NCBI GenBank assembly: GCA_030636745.1
Contig: DAOVWH010000085.1
Coordinates: 1-7,323, forward strand
Length of the DNA stretch: 7,323 nucleotides
From: UBA1672 sp023140905
GTDB taxonomy: Bacteria > Pseudomonadota > Alphaproteobacteria > Micavibrionales > Micavibrionaceae
Direction: 5' to 3'
Positions within the stretch are counted from its first letter, which is position 1. The number at the start of each line of letters is the position of its first letter. The notes beneath the pieces were generated by a model. It was given only the letters and a program-made list of their open reading frames with translations, was not told where the DNA came from and searched no databases. Made by a program: the position numbers and the translations under genes. Below are positions 1 to 6,424 of this stretch, piece after piece.

Positions 1-1211
1 TCTCCATTCTTAGCTTTAAAGCGCTCTACTATGACGGGCAGAACATCTTGAGACTCATCAATATTCTTTCTGGCCTTTTCATCATATGTGATAGGCAAGC
101 TTTTCACATAAAATGCAGCTTCATCAACAAATTGCAGCAAAGTCTTGGCACGAGACTTTAGCTCATTAATACTAGCAAGAAGGCGCTCCAGACCAACACC
201 GGATGGCTCGATACCATGACGAGAAACAAAGAATGGTTTTGCCTGTTCTAACAAACGTTCATTATCCGCTTCTTTGATATAATGCGCATTTAAATTATCC
301 AGCTTTTTAAAATCAAACTTAGACGGGGCTTTACCGATATGGTCGAAATCAAACCATTCAATTGCTTTTTCACGTGGAATAATTTCTTCATCGCCATGGG
401 ACCAGCCCAGACGCAGAAGATAATTCGCCAGAGCTTCAGGCAAATAGCCGAGCTCTTTAAACTCCGTAACGCTTTGCGCTCCGTGTCGTTTTGAAAACTT
501 GGCTCCATCAGCTCCGTGTAAAAGTGGTAAATGAGCGAAGATAGGAACATCCCAACCCATCGCATCGTAAATAATTTTCTGACGGAATGTGTTGTTCAAG
601 TGGTCATCACCGCGCATAACATGCGTTACCCCCGTATCATAATCATCAACCACCACAGAAAGCATATAAGTCGGCGTTCCATCCGAGCGCAGAATAATAA
701 AATCATCCAGCTGATCATTCGGCACTGTTACTTTTCCCTGAACTTTATCATAGATAGTTGTTGACCCTTCTATAGGTGCTTTAACACGAATGACAGGGTT
801 TACATTTTTTGGCGCAGTTTCAGGATCAGCGTCTCTCCAGCGGCGGTCATAAAATGTTTTACGGCCTTCAGCACGCGCCTGCTCACGCATATTTTCTAAT
901 TCTTCAGGCGTACAGTAACAGTAATAAGCCTTACCTCTGGCAACCATCTCCATAGCCACTTCAATATGGCGATCCTGACGGGAAAATTGCGACACAACCT
1001 CACCATCATAATCCAGTTCCAGCCATTCAAGCGTGTTCATGATAACCTGAACAGCTTCTTCAGAATGACGTTTTCTGTCTGTATCCTCTATACGGACAAC
1101 GAACTTTCCGTTATTGTGACGAGCATACAGCCAATTAAACAGTGCCGTACGTGCGTTGCCTACATGCATAAATCCCGTAGGAGAGGGAGGAAAACGTGTT
1201 ACAACACTCAT
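1..1211 (-). CDS. gltX: Glutamyl-tRNA synthetase, partial (C-terminus off the left edge)
   Basis: The gene charges tRNA(Glu) with glutamate in the cytoplasm, using ATP (class I aminoacyl-tRNA synthetase). The ATG at 1211 opens a frame that runs to the window edge without a stop, giving 403 residues. The N-terminus reads RFPPSPTGFMHVGNARTALF, with the HIGH-type signature as HVGN at residues 16-19. The second class I signature is KFSKR at 238-242, followed by HGAQS. RGDDHLNNTFRQ is typical of bacterial GluRS. A CYC pair is present where some GluRS bind zinc, but the later zinc ligands are not evident, which is common in this group. Family members are about 440-490 residues, so roughly 40-90 residues of the anticodon-binding domain are missing. 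A weak AAAAGGG lies about 11 bases before the start. The gene diverges from comEC across 75 bp; no convincing promoter was found there. In alphaproteobacteria that lack GlnRS this enzyme may also glutamylate tRNA(Gln), but this cannot be decided here. Confidence 0.96.
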   Translation of the reverse strand, partial: MSVVTRFPPSPTGFMHVGNARTALFNWLYARHNNGKFVVRIEDTDRKRHSEEAVQVIMNTLEWLELDYDGEVVSQFSRQDRHIEVAMEMVARGKAYYCYCTPEELENMREQARAEGRKTFYDRRWRDADPETAPKNVNPVIRVKAPIEGSTTIYDKVQGKVTVPNDQLDDFIILRSDGTPTYMLSVVVDDYDTGVTHVMRGDDHLNNTFRQKIIYDAMGWDVPIFAHLPLLHGADGAKFSKRHGAQSVTEFKELGYLPEALANYLLRLGWSHGDEEIIPREKAIEWFDFDHIGKAPSKFDFKKLDNLNAHYIKEADNERLLEQAKPFFVSRHGIEPSGVGLERLLASINELKSRAKTLLQFVDEAAFYVKSLPITYDEKARKNIDESQDVLPVIVERFKAKNG

Positions 1212-1286
1212 GGTTAGCAAACCCTTTTGTTTTTTATAGTAGCTTCACTTAAGAATAATACATTTTGTCAGGCCAATATTACTAGC

Positions 1287-3563
1287 ATGCAAAACTCTTT
1301 GCGCATAGATCAGATTACCGGACATACGCTGTTTTCTTTACAGTGGCACAAGCACGCCGGATTTATCAAAGAATTAATTTATACGCAATTCGCCAACCAA
1401 AAACAGAACATCTTCTTATGGATTCCTGTTATTTTTGCCTGTGGTATAGGATGTTATTTCTATCTTCCCTTTGAGCCTCCGCTAACTTTGGCTATTTTTC
1501 TGGTAATTCTAACAATAGCATTATACAGCTTTGTGCATTCCAAGCAGAATTTATATTCTCAAATTATCTTTCTTTTGCTGATTTTTATAAGCGGTTTTAG
1601 CGCAGCAACATACAGAACGCATAGTATTTCCACCCCCATTATTACCAAGAAAATCTCTTTCACATCTATTACTGGCCGGATAAGTCAGATCGAAAAACTT
1701 GATGAAGGGCAGGGAAGCCGTATCATTCTGGATCAATTAACGATAGAAGATCTCACAATTGATGAAACACCAAAAAAGTTACGCCTGACCGTACGTAAAG
1801 ACAATAATTTACGTGCAGGAGAACGCGTCAATTTACTGGCAGGGCTTAATCCTCCATCTGGCCCTCTCATCCCCGGAGGATTTGATTTTCGGCGGTATCT
1901 TTATTTTCAGGAAATAGGGGCTGTCGGCTTTGTTTATAACGCGCCGGTCATATTGCCAAATGATTCCCAGTCTCTTTCAATCATCCATGGATGGAACAAT
2001 TTTATCGAAGATTTGCGCCAACGTATTGAGTTACGCGTTTATGATGTTCTTCCCCCTAGACAAGCAACCATAGCAGCAGCACTGCTTGTAGGGAAAAAGA
2101 ATGCTATATCAGATGAAGACCAGCAAGCTGTGCGTGATGCAGGGCTAGCACATATGCTAGCTATCTCAGGGCTGCATGTCGGGATATTTTCAGGAACGTT
2201 ATTTTTTATTTTCAGGTTCTTAATGGCATGCATCCCGGCACTTGCTCTGCATTATCCTATAAAGAAAATAGCTGCAGTTTTTGCTTTTGCATCTGCTGTT
2301 TTCTATATGTTTTTAGCCGGATCTACCGTGCCTACGCAACGTTCCGTATTGATGGGTGGTATTGTCTTTCTAGCCATTATTCTGGATCGCTCGCCCATAT
2401 CATTGCGTCTTGTTGCAGCTTCAGCACTTATTGTATTGCTTTTTAAACCGGAAAGCCTGCTATCCGTTAGTTTCCAGATGTCCTTTGCCGCTGTAGCAAG
2501 TCTGGTCTACTTTTACGATGTGACACGGCAATTATGGATAAGATTATACACACAAGCGTTCTTCCTAAAAAAGCTTGCCCTTTATTTTCTTGGGATTTGC
2601 CTCACCACTATTATTGCCAGCATCGCCACAGCGCCTTTCTCGCTCTACCATTTCGGACAAGTTTCCTTTATCGGATCTGCTTCCAATCTGATTGCAGGGC
2701 CGTTACTTGGCTTTATTATCATGCCCTTTGCCTTGCTAAGTCTGGTGCTTATGCCATTTGGAATTGATGAACCCTCGCTCACGCTTATGGGATATGGAAT
2801 AGAAGGAATGCTTGATATATCCTACTGGGCTGCGAGTTTGCCTTATGCCATTGTCAGAAATTCCATGTGGCCTTTTAGCGCTTTTCTGCTGATTAATGTA
2901 GCCTGCCTGTTCATGATGTTGTGGAAAGGCATTGGGAAACTTATTGTACTGCCTTTCCTGATCATAGGTATGATAGCGACACAAAAATATATCATGCCCG
3001 ATATTCTTATTTCCGGTTCACATAAATTATTTGTTTTTCGCGAAAGAATTACTAATCAGGAGAATAAGGAGGGGGACAAGCTCTATACATCCACACGGCG
3101 TAGTGACCGCTTTGTATTACGTAACTGGGAAAATATTTATGGTTTACCTGAGAAATCTGCACAATTGCTTGATTACAAAGGCAACCATACCAAAGAGAAA
3201 AACCGGCAATCACCATTTCATCAATGCGGAGAACAAGGCTGTCGCTTTACGATAAAAAACACAAATATCAGTTTCGTACGCTCAGCTTATATCCTTAAAG
3301 AGGAGTGTAACTGGGCCGATATTGTTATTAGCGTTGAGCCTCTTCCTCGTAATTTGCAATGCCGGACATATTACGTGATTGATAAATTTGATACATGGGA
3401 AAAAGAAACACACGCTGTATGGATCAGAAAGGAAGACACATCTATGGCTGGAATAGCTGGCCATCTTCCTGATATTACTATAAAAACTGTCATTGAGAGC
3501 CAAAAAGACAGACCATGGACAAGGTTTAGCAAAAAGACAAGAAAGAAGAATCAGCCCACATAG
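1287..3563 (+). CDS. comEC: ComEC/Rec2-family DNA uptake channel
   Basis: Polytopic inner-membrane protein of the ComEC/Rec2 family, which passes single-stranded DNA into the cytoplasm during natural transformation. With the ATG at 1287 it has 758 residues. Membrane segments near residues 25-90 lead into an OB-fold-like DUF4131 region containing PGGFDFRRYLYF and an IGAVGF stretch. The hallmark competence motif HMLAISGLHVGIFSG follows at about 289-303, then a multi-helix channel to about residue 580. The last ~170 residues lack the HxHxDH metallo-beta-lactamase motif. Instead they carry cysteines at about 647, 652, 674 and 692 and end in a DRPW motif and a basic tail, the layout I know from alphaproteobacterial ComEC. 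The frame is open from a TTG at 1227, but that adds a 20-residue polar leader with no ribosome binding site. ATG 1287 also has only a weak one, so the start is uncertain. The gene converges on lexA with 18 bp between stops. Its presence does not prove competence. Confidence 0.93.
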   Translation: MQNSLRIDQITGHTLFSLQWHKHAGFIKELIYTQFANQKQNIFLWIPVIFACGIGCYFYLPFEPPLTLAIFLVILTIALYSFVHSKQNLYSQIIFLLLIFISGFSAATYRTHSISTPIITKKISFTSITGRISQIEKLDEGQGSRIILDQLTIEDLTIDETPKKLRLTVRKDNNLRAGERVNLLAGLNPPSGPLIPGGFDFRRYLYFQEIGAVGFVYNAPVILPNDSQSLSIIHGWNNFIEDLRQRIELRVYDVLPPRQATIAAALLVGKKNAISDEDQQAVRDAGLAHMLAISGLHVGIFSGTLFFIFRFLMACIPALALHYPIKKIAAVFAFASAVFYMFLAGSTVPTQRSVLMGGIVFLAIILDRSPISLRLVAASALIVLLFKPESLLSVSFQMSFAAVASLVYFYDVTRQLWIRLYTQAFFLKKLALYFLGICLTTIIASIATAPFSLYHFGQVSFIGSASNLIAGPLLGFIIMPFALLSLVLMPFGIDEPSLTLMGYGIEGMLDISYWAASLPYAIVRNSMWPFSAFLLINVACLFMMLWKGIGKLIVLPFLIIGMIATQKYIMPDILISGSHKLFVFRERITNQENKEGDKLYTSTRRSDRFVLRNWENIYGLPEKSAQLLDYKGNHTKEKNRQSPFHQCGEQGCRFTIKNTNISFVRSAYILKEECNWADIVISVEPLPRNLQCRTYYVIDKFDTWEKETHAVWIRKEDTSMAGIAGHLPDITIKTVIESQKDRPWTRFSKKTRKKNQPT

Positions 3564-3581
3564 CGACTTGATAAACATCCA

Positions 3582-4262
3582 TCAATGATAGGTCCGTAAT
3601 AAATTCGCCAGTTTACCTTGTATCTTCACACGCTCCGGTTCAAGAATACGTGGTTCATACGCATCATTCTCAGGTTCCAGAACAATCTTGTTTCCAGCTC
3701 GTCGTAAACGTTTAAGCGTCACTTCCAGATCATCAATTAATGCAACAACAATCGCTCCATTCTCTGCACTATCACAGCGACGAATAATAACTGTATCTTT
3801 ATCGTGAATACCTGCATTAATCATGGAATCTCCATCCACAACCAAAGCATAATGCTCCCCATATCCGACAAATCCTTGAGGGACTTGCATAACCGTACCT
3901 TCATCACGAACAGCCTCTATCGGCGTACCCGCTGCAATATGTCCACAAAGAGGTATCTCATCCAGATTATTCGCCAAAGCTTCCCCTGATTGGACAGAAA
4001 CACCATCAGATATAAGCTGTTTTTTACTTTCAATGTCTCTCATAACGCCATCAGGTAAACGCTTAATCTCTATAGCTCTGGCACGATGAGGAAGGCGTTC
4101 AATATAACCGCGCTCTACCAAGGCAGAAATCAAACGATGAATCCCGGATTTTGATTTTAACCCAAGCGCATCCTTCATTTCTTCAAAAGAAGGTGGAATA
4201 TCATCTTGTAACATTTGTTGATGAATATATAACAGCAAATCTTTTTGCTTTTTGGTCAGCAC
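3582..4262 (-). CDS. lexA: LexA, SOS-response repressor and self-cleaving protease
   Basis: LexA represses DNA-damage genes; RecA filaments trigger its self-cleavage. The product is 226 residues from the GTG at 4262, chosen because it gives the canonical MLTKKQKDLL N-terminus. A strong GGGAGGA ribosome binding site (4267-4273) also sits five bases upstream. The frame extends 14 codons further to a TTG at 4304, which is not supported. The winged helix-turn-helix occupies about residues 1-70, with LKSKSGIHRLI as the recognition region. A linker follows, then the cleavage site Ala111-Gly112 in GHIAAGTPIEA. The catalytic serine is Ser146 in GDSM and the catalytic lysine is Lys184 in VTLKRL. All parts of a functional S24-type repressor are intact. 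It lies 127 bp downstream of trpC on the same strand and has its own promoter with an SOS-box-like site, so autoregulation is expected. Confidence 0.97.
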   Translation of the reverse strand: MLTKKQKDLLLYIHQQMLQDDIPPSFEEMKDALGLKSKSGIHRLISALVERGYIERLPHRARAIEIKRLPDGVMRDIESKKQLISDGVSVQSGEALANNLDEIPLCGHIAAGTPIEAVRDEGTVMQVPQGFVGYGEHYALVVDGDSMINAGIHDKDTVIIRRCDSAENGAIVVALIDDLEVTLKRLRRAGNKIVLEPENDAYEPRILEPERVKIQGKLANLLRTYH

Positions 4263-4266
4263 GGCA

Positions 4267-4273
4267 TCCTCCC
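4267..4273 (-). promoter_or_regulatory. lexA ribosome binding site, deciding the GTG start
   Basis: On the minus strand GGGAGGA sits five bases before the GTG at 4262. It is the strongest Shine-Dalgarno match near any possible lexA start. No comparable site precedes the upstream in-frame TTG at 4304. It therefore fixes the start that gives MLTKKQK. Confidence 0.85.
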
Positions 4274-4352
4274 GTATATTTGAAACGATCAATCCTAATG
4301 ACAATAAACACTAATTAAATATGTCGATAGCATAACAAAGTGTCCTCATTTT

Positions 4353-4367
4353 GTTCTATATTAATTC
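4353..4367. promoter_or_regulatory. SOS-box-like LexA operator (GTTC-N7-ATTC)
   Basis: The plus strand reads GTTCTATATTAATTC. Alphaproteobacterial LexA is known to bind the direct repeat GTTC-N7-GTTC; this site has a perfect first half, exact 7-base spacing and one mismatch in the second half (ATTC). It lies over the -10 region of the lexA promoter. Position and spacing make it a credible autoregulatory operator, although one half-site is imperfect. Confidence 0.6.
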
Positions 4368-4381
4368 TTACTTTGTGTCAA
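4355..4381 (-). promoter_or_regulatory. Candidate sigma70 promoter of lexA
   Basis: The minus strand has a perfect -35 hexamer TTGACA (4376-4381) and a -10-like TATAGA (4355-4360), 15 bases apart. An alternative -10, TAGAAC, has 17-base spacing. The short spacer or weaker -10 is the main doubt. Transcription would start about 85 bases before the lexA GTG. The -10 is covered by the SOS-box-like site at 4353-4367, as expected for a LexA-repressed promoter. Confidence 0.6.
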
Positions 4382-4389
4382 CGATGTTC

Positions 4390-5175
4390 TTATTTTATAT
4401 CCCCAATCAATCTGGAAAGGGCGTCACCAACATTCTGTTGGCGCATCAAACTTTCTCCGATCAAAAAGCCTTCATATCCGCTGATATTAAGCCGCTTGAT
4501 ATCCTCATATGAATGAATACCGCTTTCAGAAATTTTAAATATATGAGCCGGAATATGAGTAACAAGCTCACATGACGTATTTAAATCAACATCCATCGTT
4601 TTAAGATTGCGGTTATTTACACCTATAATCATAGGATCAAGTTTCAAAGATCTTTCCAATTCAACTAAATCATGGGCTTCAACGATAACATCCATATTCA
4701 AGCCAATGGCTGTTTCATATAATCTGCGCGCCATTGCATCATCCAGTATAGCCATAATCAGCAAAACACAATCCGCTCCCAGCGCACGTGATTCAAAAAT
4801 CTGATACGGATCAATCATAAAATCTTTACGCAATACAGGGATGTTCACTTCCTGCTTTATTACAACAAGATAATCATCCCGTCCTTGAAAAAAAGGCTCG
4901 TCAGTTAGAACAGACAAACATGTTGCCCCAGCGTCTTTATAGGCTTTAGCAATGCCTAAAGGATCAAAATCTTCACGAATAACGCCTTTACTTGGGGATG
5001 CCTTTTTGGCTTCAGCAATGATTGCTTTGCCTTTATTGCGCTTTAATGCTGTAAGAAACCCTGAAGGCAGTTGCACAGAATCAATTATCTTACGCAAATC
5101 ATCATAGGATTGGTGTTTTTTTGAATTCTCAACGTGTTGACGTTTGGCTGCACAGATTTTTTCTAGGATTTCCAC
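4390..5175 (-). CDS. trpC: Indole-3-glycerol-phosphate synthase
   Basis: The enzyme closes the indole ring, converting CdRP (the phosphoribosylanthranilate-derived carboxyphenylamino-deoxyribulose phosphate) to indole-3-glycerol phosphate, with loss of CO2 and water. The product is a 261-residue (beta/alpha)8 barrel, a normal length for a monofunctional TrpC with no TrpF fused on. Family motifs are intact and in order: IIAEAKKASPSKG with Glu55 and Lys57, VLRKDFMIDPYQ with Lys117, VEAHD with Glu166, IGVNNRNL with Asn187, and KISESGI around Ser216-Ser218. GFLIGESLM is the last phosphate-binding loop. The start is a GTG preceded by AAAGGGAG (5185-5192) nine bases upstream. It follows trpD by 22 bp on the same strand, so the two are almost certainly co-transcribed. 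No convincing terminator follows before lexA. Confidence 0.97.
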   Translation of the reverse strand: MEILEKICAAKRQHVENSKKHQSYDDLRKIIDSVQLPSGFLTALKRNKGKAIIAEAKKASPSKGVIREDFDPLGIAKAYKDAGATCLSVLTDEPFFQGRDDYLVVIKQEVNIPVLRKDFMIDPYQIFESRALGADCVLLIMAILDDAMARRLYETAIGLNMDVIVEAHDLVELERSLKLDPMIIGVNNRNLKTMDVDLNTSCELVTHIPAHIFKISESGIHSYEDIKRLNISGYEGFLIGESLMRQQNVGDALSRLIGDIK

Positions 5176-5197
5176 TTATGATAACTCCCTTTATATT

Positions 5198-6235
5198 CTA
5201 TGCTTCCGCGTTTTCTTTTGTAAAAGCAATGTAGGATTCCAAAATATTCAGTGCCTTACCACTATCCAAAGCATGAGCTGCACACCATACACCATCTTCT
5301 ATAGTTTTTTCTTTACCTGCCACAATAAGTGCCGCTGCTGCATTCGCCAGAACAATATCCCGATATGAATTTTGCACACCTGATAAAATTTCCCGAATAG
5401 CTTTAGCATTATGCTCCGGTGTTCCTCCTATAAGATCCTCCGGTTTGGAGGTTTTAACACCAAAATCATCAGGTCTTAAAATTTCCTCTGTGATCTTCCC
5501 ATCCTTTAGTTTAGCAACGTATGTTTCACCTGTCGTAGTGATTTCATCCAAACCATCACTACCATGAACCACCCATGCACTTTGTGCCCCTAATTTATCA
5601 AGAACCTGAGCTATAGGCAACACAAGAGCTTTATCAAACACTCCTAAAAGTTGGAACTTTGTCTGTGCAGGATTGGCCAACGGCCCTAAAATATTAAAAA
5701 TTGTCCGCACACCCAGCTTTTTACGCACAGGCATAACATGTTTCATAGCGCTATGGTGACGTGGGGCCATAAGGAAAGCATAGTTAAACCGCTCCAGAGC
5801 TTCTTCTAATTTATCTTTGGGTACTGATAGCTCAACCCCCAGCGCCTCAAGCACATCCGCTGCACCAGATTTCGACGAAGCGGAACGATTGCCATGCTTA
5901 GCCATTGGCACGCCGCACGCTGCACAAATCAAAGCCACTGCTGTTGATATGTTATACGTACCTGCACAATCTCCGCCCGTTCCACAGCAATCTAATGCGC
6001 CTTGCGGTGCTTTAATAGACAGAGCCTTGACACGCATTACTTTGGCCGCGCCTGTAATTTCTTCTACGGTTTCTCCACGCCCGGCTAATCCTAACAGAAG
6101 AGCAGATATATCACCCTCAGCCCAAAGACCGTTCATTATCTCACTCATGCATATCTGCATTTGTTCTTCTGATAACGTGTTTCCACTTTGAATAATTTTT
6201 AGAATTTCTTCTGATTGTTCTGATTCTACTGTCAT
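5198..6235 (-). CDS. trpD: Anthranilate phosphoribosyltransferase
   Basis: The enzyme transfers the phosphoribosyl group of PRPP to anthranilate, making phosphoribosylanthranilate in tryptophan synthesis. The product has 345 residues, the usual length for stand-alone TrpD without a fused glutaminase. The PRPP-binding loop is CCGTGGD (GTGGD at 85-89). KHGNRSASS at 113-121 and the NILGPLANP stretch ending at 189 line the anthranilate and PRPP sites. DGLDE at 227-231 carries the acidic metal-binding pair. No key residue is missing. The ATG at 6235 has no strong ribosome binding site of its own and overlaps the stop of the upstream mini-ORF as ATGA. This suggests translation is coupled to the trpG remnant. 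TrpC follows 22 bp downstream and catalyses the step two reactions later; trpF is not in the window. Confidence 0.97.
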   Translation of the reverse strand: MTVESEQSEEILKIIQSGNTLSEEQMQICMSEIMNGLWAEGDISALLLGLAGRGETVEEITGAAKVMRVKALSIKAPQGALDCCGTGGDCAGTYNISTAVALICAACGVPMAKHGNRSASSKSGAADVLEALGVELSVPKDKLEEALERFNYAFLMAPRHHSAMKHVMPVRKKLGVRTIFNILGPLANPAQTKFQLLGVFDKALVLPIAQVLDKLGAQSAWVVHGSDGLDEITTTGETYVAKLKDGKITEEILRPDDFGVKTSKPEDLIGGTPEHNAKAIREILSGVQNSYRDIVLANAAAALIVAGKEKTIEDGVWCAAHALDSGKALNILESYIAFTKENAEA

Positions 6236-6318
6236 CGTGTTAACTCAACATAATTTCTAAGAAGTTCGTGCCCTTGTTCTGTTGCAAAGCTATCGTAGTT
6301 ATCTATTAATGTAATCAT
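6232..6318 (-). pseudogene. trpG: Internally deleted trpG remnant (28 codons)
   Basis: The minus-strand frame runs from an ATG at 6318 to a TGA that overlaps the trpD start as ATGA. It encodes MITLIDNYDSF followed directly by ATEQGHELLRNYVELTR. The first 11 residues match the N-terminus of TrpG/PabA glutaminases (MILLIDNYDSF in E. coli PabA). The last 17 match their C-terminus (SILSEQGHQLLANFLHR in E. coli PabA). About 160 codons normally lie between these parts, including the nucleophile-cysteine GxCLGHQ loop and the catalytic His-Glu of HPES. The peptide therefore cannot have glutaminase activity. The join at DSF/(E)SF suggests recombination between short similar sequences. The frame, stop and trpD overlap survive, which could keep trpD translation going. 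No good ribosome binding site precedes the ATG. An assembly collapse is the main alternative. A trp leader peptide is unlikely because it has no tryptophan codon. Confidence 0.82.
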
Positions 6319-6424
6319 GGATTTGTTATGGCGTTCTGTGATACAAAAAGCAAGCAACAAAAGTATGTGGGCTTTTTTAATTTACACCACTTTAAACTGA
6401 TTTAAACGCGTAAACAGAATTATT
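6319..6424. other. Divergent intergenic region, trpG remnant / yibQ-like gene
   Basis: This 106-bp AT-rich gap should hold promoters for both the trp genes (minus) and the deacetylase-family gene (plus). I could not identify a well-spaced -35/-10 pair on either strand. It contains TTTAAA-CTGA-TTTAAA at 6391-6406, a near-palindrome that could be an operator or merely AT-rich sequence. No tryptophan-rich leader peptide or attenuator hairpin was seen. Confidence 0.45.

Noticed and set aside
1227..1286. TTG start extending comEC by 20 residues
   Set aside because: No ribosome binding site, and it adds a polar leader not expected in ComEC; ATG 1287 is preferred, though not certain.
1212..1286. 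CTGACA with TACTAT as a gltX promoter on the minus strand
   Set aside because: The two elements are about 24 bases apart, too far for a sigma70 promoter, and no better pair was found.
3282..3578. 98-codon minus-strand frame near the comEC end
   Set aside because: It is antisense to the conserved ComEC C-terminal domain, with no ribosome binding site or recognisable protein features.
3568..3585. TTGAT/ATCAA hairpin between comEC and lexA as a bidirectional terminator
   Set aside because: The stem is only five mostly A-T pairs with an 8-base loop and no T-run; it also overlaps the end of lexA.
5817..6191. 124-codon plus-strand frame
   Set aside because: It lies antisense inside trpD, whose protein is fully conserved; the frame is a shadow of its codon pattern.
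6264..6279. GTTC...GTTC direct repeat resembling an SOS box
   Set aside because: The spacing is 8, not 7, and it lies inside the C-terminal coding part of the trpG remnant, so it is explained by codons.
6232..6318. trp attenuator leader peptide before trpD
   Set aside because: The 28-codon peptide has no tryptophan codon, is not followed by attenuator hairpins, and matches both ends of TrpG.
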